DNA of 64,000 bases from Picosynechococcus sp. PCC 7002 (GCF_963860125.1 NZ_CAWLFA010000001.1:1674001-1738000), one strand, 5' to 3'. Shown: positions 15,429 through 24,237, counted from the stretch's first letter. Translations and numbers: made by a program. Notes: generated from the sequence alone by a model not told the origin.

Positions 15429-16604
15429 ATGTCTGCGAATCTTGAGTGGCTAACCCGTGGCACCAGCGAAATTTTTCCGGATAATCCTGAAGAAAATTTA
15501 GCCCAGGTTCTCCAGACAGGCGATCGCCCCTTGAGGGTCAAATTAGGCGTTGATCCGACGGGTTCAGATCTCCACCTCGGCCATAGTATTCCGTTCCGTA
15601 AACTGCGTGCATTCCAAGACGCTGGCCACACCGCAGTGGTGATTATTGGTGACTTTACCGCCCAGATTGGCGACCCCACCGGCAAATCAGAAGTGCGCAA
15701 ACAGCTCAGTGCCGCCGACGTGCAACAAAATGCCGAAACTTACCTAGAGCAACTGCGACCAATCCTCGATTTTGAGACCCCAGGCCGCCTCGAAATTCGC
15801 TATAACTCCGAATGGCTCAAGGATTTAGATTTAGCCAAGATCCAAGCACTGCTGGCGACAATGACGGTGCAGCAAATGCTGGCTAAAGAAGGCTTTGCCA
15901 AACGTTACCAAAGCGAAAACCCGATTTATATCCATGAATTTCTTTATCCCCTAATGCAGGGCTATGACTCGGTGGCCGTGGATGCAGATGTAGAACTTGG
16001 GGGCACTGACCAAAAATTTAATATTGCCGTGGGGCGGGATCTGCAAAGACACTTTGGGAAAAAGCCCCAATTCGGCCTATTGCTGCCTATCTTGATCGGT
16101 ACCGATGGCAAAGAAAAAATGTCCAAAAGTCTCAATAACTATGTGGGCCTCAAGGACAATCACCACACCATGTACCAAAAGTTACAGAATACCCCCGATA
16201 GCTTGCTGAAGGACTATTTTGAACTGCTCACTAAACAAGACCTGCAAACCTTGCCGACAAACCCCCGTGACCAGCAGAAACTCCTGGCCCGGGACATTGT
16301 TACTCAGTTCCATGGGGCTGAAGCGGCGGTAGATGCGGAGAAAGCTGTACAGGATGTCGCCGCCGCCAATATTCCCGAATTTTCCCTGGGCGCAGTGGAA
16401 TTCCCCTCGCCTCTGTTTTATATTTTGGGGGCTTCTGGCCTGTGTTCCAGCGGTGGGGATGGTCGTCGCCAAATTAAAGGAGGTGCAGTTCGCCTCGATG
16501 ATGAGCGGATCACGGACATGAATCTCGCCTTTGAGAAGCCGGAGCAATTAGTAGATAAGGTGCTCCGGGTGGGGAAAAAGAAATTTGTCCGCCTCGTGCC
16601 CTAG
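15429..16604 (+). CDS. tyrS: tyrosyl-tRNA synthetase
   Basis: A class I synthetase of about 391 residues. The N-terminal catalytic domain has KLGVDPTGSDLHLGH, whose HLGH is the HIGH signature, GDFTAQIGDPTGKSE, and the KMSKS loop KEKMSKSLNN. The C-terminal S4-like RNA-binding domain includes GGAVRLDDERI. The length fits the TyrZ-type group without the longer TyrRS tail. ATG 15429 is preferred over GTG 15423, two codons upstream; neither has a clear ribosome binding site. Confidence 0.95.
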   Translation: MSANLEWLTRGTSEIFPDNPEENLAQVLQTGDRPLRVKLGVDPTGSDLHLGHSIPFRKLRAFQDAGHTAVVIIGDFTAQIGDPTGKSEVRKQLSAADVQQNAETYLEQLRPILDFETPGRLEIRYNSEWLKDLDLAKIQALLATMTVQQMLAKEGFAKRYQSENPIYIHEFLYPLMQGYDSVAVDADVELGGTDQKFNIAVGRDLQRHFGKKPQFGLLLPILIGTDGKEKMSKSLNNYVGLKDNHHTMYQKLQNTPDSLLKDYFELLTKQDLQTLPTNPRDQQKLLARDIVTQFHGAEAAVDAEKAVQDVAAANIPEFSLGAVEFPSPLFYILGASGLCSSGGDGRRQIKGGAVRLDDERITDMNLAFEKPEQLVDKVLRVGKKKFVRLVP

Positions 16605-16750
16605 GATTGGGACTCTGATTTTTGGGGATTTCGTGAACAGTTGTAACATTTCCGGTTGTTCTCAGAAAAAATTCTGCGATTAGGGACGGACAACGCGATA
16701 CCCTAGTTTGAGTCAAAATTTTAAGATCATTTTTATAAATCCGAATTGAT

Positions 16751-17716
16751 ATGACCGCTGAGACCCCTTCGAAACGCACTGTGCGGATTGGCTCCCGCAA
16801 AAGCCAACTTGCTTTAGTCCAAACCTATTGGGTACGGGATGAGCTCCAAAAGGCTTACCCAGAGATCACCTTTGAAGTCCAAACCATGGAAACCCAAGGG
16901 GATAAGGTGCTGGATGTGGCCCTCTCGAAAATTGGCGATAAGGGGCTATTTACCCAAGAACTCGAAGACGGCATGCTCAAGGGAGAGACAGATTTTGCGG
17001 TGCATTCCCTGAAGGATTTGCCCACGAATTTGCCTGAGGGGTTGATGCTCGGCTGTGTCACGGAACGGGTTGACCCGGCGGATGCCCTGGTGGTTAACGA
17101 AAAGCATCGGGATAAAAAGCTAGAAACCCTCCCAAGCGGTTCGGTGATTGGCACTTCTTCGCTACGGCGTCTGGCTCAACTGCGGCACCACTTCCCCCAT
17201 TTGGAATTTAAAGATATTCGCGGCAATGTGAATACGCGCCTAGCGAAGTTAGACCGGGGTGAGTATGATGCGATTATTTTGGCGGCGGCGGGTCTGCAAC
17301 GGCTTGATTTTGGCGATCGCATCCACCAGATTATTTCCAGCGATATTTCCCTCCATGCCGTGGGCCAAGGGGCCTTGGGTATCGAATGCCGGGATGGGGA
17401 TGAAGAGATTTTGGGTCTGTTACGGCCTGTACTCGAACACGCCGAGAGCCGCGATCGCTGTTATGCAGAACGCTCTTTCCTGCGTCAGTTAGAGGGGGGC
17501 TGCCAAGTACCGATTGGGGTCAACACAACCATTGAAGGTGATCGCCTAACCTTAGTGGGGATGGTTGCGAGCCTTGATGGCCAAACCTTAATCCGCGATG
17601 AGGTCAGTGGTAGCCGTGCCGATGCCGAGAAATTGGGCATTGAATTAGCCCAAAAGGCGATCGCCCAGGGAGCAGACAAGATTTTGGCTGAAATTAATGA
17701 GGCGAACCGCGCCTAA
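16751..17716 (+). CDS. hemC: porphobilinogen deaminase (hydroxymethylbilane synthase)
   Basis: A 321-residue enzyme that joins four porphobilinogens into hydroxymethylbilane for haem, chlorophyll and bilins. It begins with RIGSRKSQLALVQ, carries HSLKDLPT and GTSSLRRLAQL, and binds the dipyrromethane cofactor through Cys251 in GGCQVPIG. The length is normal. It is followed by a clear hairpin terminator at 17740-17769. Confidence 0.97.
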   Translation: MTAETPSKRTVRIGSRKSQLALVQTYWVRDELQKAYPEITFEVQTMETQGDKVLDVALSKIGDKGLFTQELEDGMLKGETDFAVHSLKDLPTNLPEGLMLGCVTERVDPADALVVNEKHRDKKLETLPSGSVIGTSSLRRLAQLRHHFPHLEFKDIRGNVNTRLAKLDRGEYDAIILAAAGLQRLDFGDRIHQIISSDISLHAVGQGALGIECRDGDEEILGLLRPVLEHAESRDRCYAERSFLRQLEGGCQVPIGVNTTIEGDRLTLVGMVASLDGQTLIRDEVSGSRADAEKLGIELAQKAIAQGADKILAEINEANRA

Positions 17717-17739
17717 TTCCGTAGTTGAGTGATCAATTG

Positions 17740-17769
17740 CCCCCTCCTCCAGGCGAGGGGGGATTTTTA
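17740..17769 (+). terminator. terminator of hemC
   Basis: CCCCTC and GAGGGG form a 6-bp G+C stem around an 8-nt loop, followed by GGATTTTTAT. It begins 24 bp after the hemC stop codon. Confidence 0.75.
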
Positions 17770-17777
17770 TTACAGCT

Positions 17778-17954
17778 TTATAACTGGGGTTCTGGTCGAT
17801 CGGCGGGAATTTCTGGCGATCGCAGTCGATTGTGTTCGCCGTAGCCAAGCTGATTCAGGGTCTCGATATCCCCCTTGGGTGATGGAGACTTGGCAGCGGA
17901 TGGATTTTGGGCGATCGCTTTACGCTGTTTTTTTAGTTTAGATTTTCGTCCCAT
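17778..17954 (-). CDS. small basic protein of unknown function, 58 residues
   Basis: An ATG at 17954 opens 58 codons ending with TAA at 17778-17780. The N-terminus MGRKSKLKKQRKAIAQNP is strongly basic and looks RNA- or ribosome-binding. The rest is Pro/Ser-rich with GDIETLNQLGYGEHN and ends PEPQL. AGGGAATC lies about 7 nt upstream of the ATG as a possible ribosome binding site. Two HIP1-type sites fall in frame, as is common in genes of this genome. It points toward hemC and ends just before the hemC terminator. I do not recognise a named family. Upstream, 17955-18223 holds only a weak 35-codon plus-strand frame. Confidence 0.6.
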   Translation of the reverse strand: MGRKSKLKKQRKAIAQNPSAAKSPSPKGDIETLNQLGYGEHNRLRSPEIPADRPEPQL

Positions 17955-18223
17955 GGTAAAGATTCCCTCACAATATGCAGTGCCGCTTTCAAACGTTCAT
18001 TGAAGATGACATCGGCTTGCTTTCAGTTACTCAAACGCCCTTCATTCAAGACTTGTTTACCGATTGTCGGTGGGCATCATGATCAGAATGGTGGCCCACA
18101 AATTTAGAGCCTTGCAGATGATTGGCAAAATCTATCCCTCGACAAGCCATTCATAAAATTGGCACAATGGTTTGTGGTTTCAAGTTTTTCTAGAAAAATT
18201 TTACCCTTGTTTCCGGAGGCTTG

Positions 18224-18829
18224 GTGAATCCTCGTCTTTCTTCTGTTTGGAATATCCCGCAACTATCCTCAGTCGATGTGGCCCTCAGCCAGAGTACCCT
18301 GAGTATTCGGCCTGCTACTCTGGAGGATGCCCGCGCCCTGGCAACGGTCTTGACCCATAGTTTCCATCACTATCAAGGCACTTGGGGCTGGCTGACGCCT
18401 CTCCTGCGCCTGGGGGTCTATGAAGATTTACACCATCGTCTCAAACAGACCAAAGAGCACCACGCTTGTTTTGTGGCAGCAATGCAAACGGCGACAGCCC
18501 AGGAAATTGTCGGCACAGTGGAGATCTCTGTACGTTATTTAAATGCGCTGGCGATCGCCCCCGCCAAAGCCCCCTATATTTCTAATTTGGCAGTAAATCC
18601 CCAATACCGTCGCTTGGGCATTGCCCGAAAACTTTTGGCCCGTTGTGAAACCCAAGTGCGTTACTGGCACTACGGCAGTGTGGCCCTCCATGTCTTGGAA
18701 AATAATGAAGCTGCCAAACAACTCTATCTCAGTTGTGGGTATGATATTAAATATGCAGAACGTCCCCTAAGTGCTTGGCTCCTGCGTCGGCCGCGCCGTC
18801 TCTTTGTTCAAAAGAGTTTATCTCCCTAA
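18224..18829 (+). CDS. GNAT N-acetyltransferase
   Basis: About 201 residues. The acetyl-CoA-binding core reads YISNLAVNPQYRRLGIARKLL, with the R-x-x-G-I/x-A loop, and continues to VALHVLENNEAAKQLYLSCGY, typical of RimI-like GNAT proteins. The substrate is unknown. The start codon is set by the GGAGG at 18215-18219: GTG 18224 is 4 nt from it, whereas TTG 18221 would be too close. The start of the protein, before ISIRP-like LSIRPATLEDA at about residue 25, is probably a flexible leader. Confidence 0.85.
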   Translation: MNPRLSSVWNIPQLSSVDVALSQSTLSIRPATLEDARALATVLTHSFHHYQGTWGWLTPLLRLGVYEDLHHRLKQTKEHHACFVAAMQTATAQEIVGTVEISVRYLNALAIAPAKAPYISNLAVNPQYRRLGIARKLLARCETQVRYWHYGSVALHVLENNEAAKQLYLSCGYDIKYAERPLSAWLLRRPRRLFVQKSLSP

Positions 18830-18893
18830 GTCTTTTTGTTTCTTAGTTCACCGCCGCTGATGTGGCGATCGCCACCGTTCTTTATCCTTTGCC

Positions 18894-19367
18894 ATGGGCT
18901 CTACTCCCCCCTCAACGACAAATTCTCCCATAGACCATCTTGAAATTTTGGCCCAATTGAAGCAGGGAGAACTTTTGATGGTAAACCCCCGCCGTAAAAA
19001 TGGACTGATTTTGCGCAAAGCCTACCACGGCGATTTTGCTGGCCCAGGGGCGATCATTGGTGGCGTTTTTGATCAAGATGTAGAATCGGTAATCCCCGTG
19101 GGTGCCCTGTCCCTGTTGGTGCCAGCGCCCGGTACTGAGCGGGAAAAAGCCTACCTCATTCGGCGGCAGTGGGTCCGACTCCTGAAGCAAATCACCGACA
19201 AACCCGTGCCAGAACAGCGGGCCCAAATTATTTTAAATCAGTTTGAAAATTGGTTTGACCTCGACACGGCCGCCCAACTGTCCGATGATGTCTTTGCTGA
19301 GTTGGTCGGGGTACTGCCCCAAACTATTGCTAAAGTGCGTAACCGTGTTAACCGCTCAGAAATTTGA
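18894..19367 (+). CDS. conserved cyanobacterial hypothetical protein
   Basis: A 157-residue soluble protein with no signal or membrane helix. It contains MVNPRRKNGLILRKAYHGDF, GAIIGGVFDQDVE and a helical C-terminal half ending VLPQTIAKVRNRVNRSEI. I recognise no catalytic motif and no named domain. The gene is separated from the acetyltransferase by 64 bp and from the next hypothetical gene by 84 bp, on the same strand. Confidence 0.7.
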   Translation: MGSTPPSTTNSPIDHLEILAQLKQGELLMVNPRRKNGLILRKAYHGDFAGPGAIIGGVFDQDVESVIPVGALSLLVPAPGTEREKAYLIRRQWVRLLKQITDKPVPEQRAQIILNQFENWFDLDTAAQLSDDVFAELVGVLPQTIAKVRNRVNRSEI

Positions 19368-19451
19368 CGGCAAAATGTTCACCTTTAGATTGTTGTAAAC
19401 CTCACCTTTAGGGGATGATAGAAACCAGTCACCAAGAGGAGAACAGTTGCT

Positions 19452-19910
19452 ATGGGGGAGAGCATCCCAGAACAGCAGGCGATCGCCGAAACGATTGCCC
19501 TCTTAGAATATTATGGCTTTGAACTCAATGGTCAGACCGCTGCAGCCACCATTGAGCAATGGTGTGCCCATAGTCCCGTCGCCTGGGTTCGTCTAGCTGT
19601 CCTCGAAGCCCTATATCGGGGGCGCTATAAAAAAATTTCGGTCACGGCAATCCTCCGGGTTTGGCAACGCTGGGAAAAGCCCCAAGTCCAGTTCAATCGA
19701 GAATTTGAAAGCCTGATTTGTGCCGAACTGCCGACCAAAGTCGCCCCCACTCCGCCTGCACAATCTCGCCCCGAAGCCTCTATCGCTTCAGCACTACCGT
19801 CCCCAAGTTTCGGCATTGCCACCTTTTCGCCACCACCGGAGTTAGCAAATTCCGATGCTTATCAAAAACTCAAGGCGATCGCCACTCAGCCAGACACTAA
19901 AAAACCCTAG
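19452..19910 (+). CDS. conserved cyanobacterial hypothetical protein
   Basis: 152 residues. The N-terminal half is helical and strongly conserved in style (LLEYYGFELNGQTAAATIEQW, WVRLAVLEALYRGRYKKISV, AILRVWQRWEKP), resembling DnaD-like helical domains. The C-terminal half is a Pro/Ala/Ser-rich linker. AGGAG lies 10 nt before the ATG. Its stop codon is inside the convergent trxA terminator. Function unknown. Confidence 0.75.
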   Translation: MGESIPEQQAIAETIALLEYYGFELNGQTAAATIEQWCAHSPVAWVRLAVLEALYRGRYKKISVTAILRVWQRWEKPQVQFNREFESLICAELPTKVAPTPPAQSRPEASIASALPSPSFGIATFSPPPELANSDAYQKLKAIATQPDTKKP

Positions 19911-19923
19911 GAATACGCTAGGG
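19899..19923 (-). terminator. terminator of trxA, overlapping the convergent gene
   Basis: On the minus strand CCCTAG and CTAGGG form a perfect 6-bp stem with a 7-nt loop, followed by TTTTTT. The T-run and half of the stem lie within the last four codons, including the stop, of the plus-strand gene ending at 19910. Confidence 0.8.
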
Positions 19924-19997
19924 CTGAGTGCAAAAGCCGGATGTTAAATGATGCCGTTGGTGGCTCGTAGTGCGTTGAAGTTATTAAGAGAATTTTT

Positions 19998-20321
19998 TTA
20001 AAGTTCTTTATCAATCGCAGCAGCGAGGGTTGTTTTGGGCACAGCACCGACTACCATGCTGACCTTTTTGCCCCCTTTGAAAATCATCAAGGTCGGGATG
20101 CTCCGAATACCATATTCGCTGGCGACACCAGGGTTTTCGTCAGTATTGAGCTTAAACACCTTGATTTGATCTTGGTATTGTTCGGCGATCTCCTCCACGA
20201 CGGGAGCAACCATACGACAGGGACCACACCAAGGAGCCCAGAAGTCGACGAGTACAGGGACGTCACTTTCGAGGACTTCTTCTTGAAAGGTTGCGTCTGT
20301 GACTGCGGCAGTTTTTGACAT
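19998..20321 (-). CDS. trxA: thioredoxin
   Basis: A 107-residue classical thioredoxin with the redox motif WCGPC (Cys32 and Cys35), the cis-proline region IRSIPTLMIF and the length of TrxA/m-type proteins. It reduces target disulfides using ferredoxin- or NADPH-thioredoxin reductase. It lies downstream of yfr1 on the same strand; the linkage of yfr1 with trxA is known from marine picocyanobacteria. A terminator is at 19899-19923. Confidence 0.97.
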   Translation of the reverse strand: MSKTAAVTDATFQEEVLESDVPVLVDFWAPWCGPCRMVAPVVEEIAEQYQDQIKVFKLNTDENPGVASEYGIRSIPTLMIFKGGKKVSMVVGAVPKTTLAAAIDKEL

Positions 20322-20369
20322 GCCTCTAAATTCCTAATTTATACAAGATTTTTCTAAGGATACCTAGGG

Positions 20370-20375
20370 ATTCTA
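20370..20375 (-). promoter_or_regulatory. extended -10 element of trxA
   Basis: On the minus strand TGCTAGAAT gives an extended -10 (TGn plus TAGAAT), placing the transcription start near 20363, about 42 nt before the trxA ATG. No clear -35 element is seen, as is common with extended -10 promoters. Confidence 0.45.
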
Positions 20376-20599
20376 GCATAAAGGCTCCGACCCATCTGGA
20401 ACTTTAGGCAAAATGATAGAAAATTTTGCGTTTGATGCTTTCTTGAAAACTGAAGGAAAACCAATGCTAGGATATAGCGAGCTTTTTCTATGCTCCATCG
20501 CTTAGGGGAATATGACAGCAGCAAACCCTACCAAGAAATGTGATTGATCCCAGGGAGAGTCGGCAACTTTGAGCGCAACAATCTGGTTAAATTACTGAC

Positions 20600-20691
20600 A
20601 AAAAAAACGCCCGAATACTATGGCGATTCGGACGAAGTATGGTGTGAGGAGTGAACAAAAACTTTCATTCTTTATCGCAAAAGTTTTTGCC
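20600..20691 (-). ncRNA. yfr1: Yfr1 small RNA
   Basis: On the minus strand, 20642-20652 reads ACTCCTCACAC, the invariant unpaired core of cyanobacterial Yfr1. It is flanked by a 5' hairpin (CAAAAACTTT pairing with AAAGTTTTTG across 14 nt) and a 3' terminator hairpin (CCGAAT pairing with ATTCGG, followed by GCG and TTTTTTTT). This stem, single-stranded core, terminator order is the defining Yfr1 layout. The 5' end is estimated from the -10 box at 20699-20704. Yfr1 acts with its CU-rich core on outer-membrane protein mRNAs in other cyanobacteria. Location next to trxA also fits. The rest of the 20322-20600 gap, apart from the trxA promoter, shows nothing I can name. Confidence 0.92.
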
Positions 20692-20698
20692 CACCTCT

Positions 20699-20704
20699 AT
20701 TGTA
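20699..20704 (-). promoter_or_regulatory. -10 box of yfr1
   Basis: TACAAT on the minus strand, with a possible CTGAAC -35 element 18 bp further upstream. It predicts a start at about 20691, where the RNA would begin with G. Confidence 0.6.
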
Positions 20705-20818
20705 AAGGAAAAAAGAGCGTTTGTTCAGACCCACTCGGCGAGCTGTGAAATTTCTTTAAGGGATTAAATGAATGGGGAAAGAAAGGGTATTTTTGCAAGC
20801 GGTGAGGGAGATGGAATA

Positions 20819-22009
20819 ATGCGCATCTTAGTACTCAGTTGGGAGTTTCCCCCCCGGGTTGTGGGTGGAATTGCTCGCCATGTGGGGGAACTGTATCCAG
20901 AAATTGTCCGCCTGGGCCATGAAGTGCATATGTTGACCTTGGCCACAGGGTTAGCGCCAGTCTATGAAATTGTCGAGGGCATCCATGTGCATCGGGTTGT
21001 TGTGCCGGATCACCCTGATTTTTTCCAGTGGGTGGGGGCAATGAACCGGGAAATGCTGGCCTATGGTGCTGCTTTTTTAGAAAAAACAGGCTCCTGTGCA
21101 TTGATCCATAGCCATGATTGGTTAGTCGCTGATGCGGCGATCGCCCTCAAACACCAGTTTAAAATTCCCCTATTGGCCACCATTCACGCCACGGAATATG
21201 GTCGCCACAATGGTATTCACACCGATACCCACCGCTACATCGCCCGCAAGGAAAAAATGCTGTCCCACGAGGCCTGGCGGGTGATCGTTTGTAGTCAATA
21301 TATGCGCCACGAGCTGGAGCGGGCCTTGCAAACTCCCTGGCCGAAAATGGATGTGATTTTTAATGGGATTCGGCCAGAAAAAAAACAACATGCGGTTAGT
21401 TTTGACCGTCAGTCTTTTCGCCGTCAGTTTGCCCCCGATGACCATCGGATTGTCTATTATGTGGGACGTTTAACCTACGAAAAAGGAATTAATGTGCTCC
21501 TGAGTGCGGCGCCTCGGATTTTGGAGGTGATGCGGGGGAAAGTCCGGTTTGTGATTATTGGGGGCGGCAATGGCGATCGCCTGAAGGAACAGGCTTGGAA
21601 TTTAGGCATCTGGGAACAGTGTAATTTCACGGGATTTATGTCCGACGAGGATTTGGATAAGTTCCAAACCATCGCCGATTGTGCCGTGTTCCCTAGTTTG
21701 TATGAGCCGTTTGGGATTGTTGTCCTCGAAAGTTTTGCGGCGAAAGTTCCCGTGGTGGTATCCAATACGGGAGGCTTACCGGAGGTGGTCACCCACGGCG
21801 AAACGGGCATTGTCACCTACGCGAATGTGGCCAGTTCCCTCGCCTGGGGAATTTTGGAGGTCTTACAACACCCAGAATATGCCAAAATCCTCGTAGAAAA
21901 TGCCTACGCGGATCTGCCCCGGCGTTTTAATTGGGCAAAATTGGCGATCGCCACGGAGCAGGTTTACCAACGTGTGGTTCAAGAGCGGGCCGCCGTGCTT
22001 TGGGAGTAG
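20819..22009 (+). CDS. glycosyltransferase family 4 protein
   Basis: 396 residues with a GT-B fold. The N-terminus MRILVLSWEFPPRVVGGIARHV has the starch/sucrose-synthase-like substrate loop. HSHDWL lies mid-way, YYVGRLTYEKGINVLL starts the nucleotide-sugar domain, and PSLYEPFGIVVLESFA gives the E-x7-E retaining motif. It probably transfers a hexose from a nucleotide sugar in polysaccharide or glycolipid synthesis; the acceptor is unknown. ATG 20819 with GAGGGAG 8 nt upstream is preferred over ATG 20768. It is convergent with ilvA, 9 bp apart. Confidence 0.88.
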   Translation: MRILVLSWEFPPRVVGGIARHVGELYPEIVRLGHEVHMLTLATGLAPVYEIVEGIHVHRVVVPDHPDFFQWVGAMNREMLAYGAAFLEKTGSCALIHSHDWLVADAAIALKHQFKIPLLATIHATEYGRHNGIHTDTHRYIARKEKMLSHEAWRVIVCSQYMRHELERALQTPWPKMDVIFNGIRPEKKQHAVSFDRQSFRRQFAPDDHRIVYYVGRLTYEKGINVLLSAAPRILEVMRGKVRFVIIGGGNGDRLKEQAWNLGIWEQCNFTGFMSDEDLDKFQTIADCAVFPSLYEPFGIVVLESFAAKVPVVVSNTGGLPEVVTHGETGIVTYANVASSLAWGILEVLQHPEYAKILVENAYADLPRRFNWAKLAIATEQVYQRVVQERAAVLWE

Positions 22010-22018
22010 GACAAAACC

Positions 22019-23530
22019 TTAGCCCAAAAAGAGCTTGTAGGCGGGATTTTGATTTTCGTCCCAGTAACGATAACCGAGTTGGTCGAGGAACGTTTGCCAA
22101 TCGTCCATTTCTGCCGGGGGCACCTGGACGGCGATCGCAATCCGTCCATAATCAGCACCATTATTGCGATAGTGGAACCCACTGATATTCCAATGGGGGC
22201 TCATGGTATCGACAAATTTCATCAACGCCCCTGGATATTCAGGAAACTCAAAGCGATAGAACAACTCATGGGTTGCCTTGGGACTGCGGCCACCGACCAT
22301 GTGACGCAGGTGTAATTTCGTCAGTTCGTCATCGGTGAGATTGAGGGTTTTAAAGCCATTCGCTTCGAAGGTTTCGGCGAGGGTCTTAATTTCACTGCGG
22401 TCAGCAATTTGTACCCCCACAAAAATATGGGCTTCCTGTTCATCGGCAATGCGATAGTTGAATTCCGTTAAATTGCGATCGCCCATGCAACGGCAAAACT
22501 TTCGTAAACTGCCCGGTTGCTCCGGGATCGTCACGGCAAAAATTGCTTCTCGCCCTTCCCCTAATTCGGCTCGCTCGGCCACAAACCGCAGGCGATCAAA
22601 GTTCATATTGGCCCCACAGGCAACGGCTACTAAGGTTTCGTCCTGAATGCCTTCCCGCTCCACATAGGCTTTCATCCCGGCGATCGCCAATGCCCCAGCC
22701 GGCTCCAAAATAGAGCGGGTGTCCTCAAATACATCTTTAATGGCTGCACAGGTATCATCGGTGGATACCAGAATAATTTCATCGACATATTCCTGGCACA
22801 GGCGAAATGTTTCTTCCCCGACATAGCGCACCGCCACCCCATCGGCAAACAACCCCACTTGGGATAACTGCACCCGTTCCCCTGTTGCAAGGGATTGTTT
22901 CATAGCATCGGCATCCACAGGTTCGACGCCAATAATTTTGATCTCCGGCCGCACCCGCTTCACATAGGCCGCAATGCCTGCAATTAATCCGCCGCCGCCA
23001 ATCGCCACAAAAATCGCGTGGATGGGCTGTTGGCACTGGCGTAAAATCTCCATGCCGATGGTGCCCTGGCCAGCGATGACATAGGGATCATCAAAGGGAT
23101 GAATGAGCGTTAAGCCCTGTTCCTCCGAGAGTTTGCGGGCGTGGGCGTAGGCATCATCATAGGCATTTCCATGCAGGATCACCTCGCCACCCCTGGCTTT
23201 AACGGCATTGATCTTGACCTGGGGCGTCACCACAGGCATTACAATCACTGCCCTCGTGCCCAACTTTGTCGCGGCAAGGGCCACCCCCTGGGCATGGTTT
23301 CCGGCGGAGGCAGCGATCACGCCACATTGCAATCGCTCTGGGGTTAGGTGCGCCATCTTGTTGTACGCGCCCCGCAGCTTAAAAGAAAAGACCGACTGCA
23401 TATCCTCCCGCTTCAATAGCACATGGTTGTGCAGGCGGCGCGAAAGATTGGGGGCCACTTCGAGGGGAGTTTCTTGGGCTACGTCGTAAACGCGGGCATT
23501 TAAAATTTGGATCAAATAATCGCAATGCAT
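22019..23530 (-). CDS. ilvA: threonine dehydratase, biosynthetic
   Basis: A 503-residue PLP enzyme that deaminates threonine to 2-oxobutanoate, the first committed step to isoleucine. The PLP lysine is in FSFKLRGAYNKM near residue 51, the glycine loop is AIGGGGLIAG, and ASAGNHAQGVA is present. Two C-terminal ACT-like regulatory domains begin around residues 325 and 420 (AVTIPEQPGSLRKFC, RFEFPEYPGALMKF). They mark the allosteric, isoleucine-inhibited form rather than the catabolic one. Length is normal. Confidence 0.96.
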   Translation of the reverse strand: MHCDYLIQILNARVYDVAQETPLEVAPNLSRRLHNHVLLKREDMQSVFSFKLRGAYNKMAHLTPERLQCGVIAASAGNHAQGVALAATKLGTRAVIVMPVVTPQVKINAVKARGGEVILHGNAYDDAYAHARKLSEEQGLTLIHPFDDPYVIAGQGTIGMEILRQCQQPIHAIFVAIGGGGLIAGIAAYVKRVRPEIKIIGVEPVDADAMKQSLATGERVQLSQVGLFADGVAVRYVGEETFRLCQEYVDEIILVSTDDTCAAIKDVFEDTRSILEPAGALAIAGMKAYVEREGIQDETLVAVACGANMNFDRLRFVAERAELGEGREAIFAVTIPEQPGSLRKFCRCMGDRNLTEFNYRIADEQEAHIFVGVQIADRSEIKTLAETFEANGFKTLNLTDDELTKLHLRHMVGGRSPKATHELFYRFEFPEYPGALMKFVDTMSPHWNISGFHYRNNGADYGRIAIAVQVPPAEMDDWQTFLDQLGYRYWDENQNPAYKLFLG

Positions 23531-23611
23531 AGGGCGATCGCCAACGGGAATTTTAGGACAGATAAAGTGTGAGGATTTTACTGTAACCCCATCCCGTCAA
23601 TCCACGAAAGC

Positions 23612-23935
23612 CTAGTTCAACGAAAAGGTTAATTTCTTGAGGGGCGATCGCCAATCTCGCGTTGTTTTCTTGGGGAGAGGTGGGGCTTGGCATTCCGGTT
23701 GTACCACGGGGACTAGGTGCTGCTCTTCAACCACCAGTTGCCCATTATCTAAAGCTTGTCGCCATTGTTTGCCTTGTTTCCAAGCCTGATATTTGCGGAC
23801 ATTCCAACGGGGATTACTGGGATAACCCGCAAAGCCAGACCGCAGCGCAGGATGACTTTCCCTAGGGATCGCAGTTTCGATGTAAATGCCTTCGGCCAAT
23901 TCCACCAACCGTTGTACAGCATGGTTTGTCATCAT
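23612..23935 (-). CDS. conserved cyanobacterial hypothetical protein
   Basis: 107 residues from the first of two tandem ATGs at 23935. AGGGAGG lies about 9 nt upstream, which supports this start over the TTG-type start further out. Motifs include HAVQRLVELAEGIYIE, GFAGYPSNPRWNVRKYQAWKQG and a basic C-terminus (RDWRSPLKKLTFSLN). The central Trp/Arg/Lys-rich part may contact nucleic acid or a partner. No named domain is recognised. Confidence 0.7.
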   Translation of the reverse strand: MMTNHAVQRLVELAEGIYIETAIPRESHPALRSGFAGYPSNPRWNVRKYQAWKQGKQWRQALDNGQLVVEEQHLVPVVQPECQAPPLPKKTTRDWRSPLKKLTFSLN

Positions 23936-24237
23936 CTGACTCTGCCTCCCTAATGTCAACGAATATTACAAGATCACATTACCCTTTACTAAATGCACCA
24001 AAAAACAAGACTGGCTTTTGGTATCAATGGTTGAGAAAAACGCCAGGCGAAATTTCTCACATTCACATATGTAACGATGGGCCGCCACAAAAAACAAGCC
24101 CAGTTCTTTTATTAACGAAAAAGTATTATTCCGGTATCTCCCCTTTAGTCTAGACGGAAAATGTTGTTTTTACAAATTTTTAAGATTGTGAACAATAAAA
24201 ATATTAGATGGCATTCATCGGTGTGATTGTTGAAATT
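23936..24237. other. gene-poor AT-rich interval
   Basis: About 300 bp between two minus-strand genes. It is AT-rich, especially after 24150. A 75-codon plus-strand frame here lacks a ribosome binding site and protein-like composition. I see no RNA gene, terminator or clear promoter apart from the AGGGAGG that belongs to the gene at 23612. Confidence 0.5.

Noticed and set aside
17975..18082. 35-codon plus-strand frame upstream of the acetyltransferase
   Set aside because: Short, no ribosome binding site, no recognisable relatives; a chance frame is as likely.
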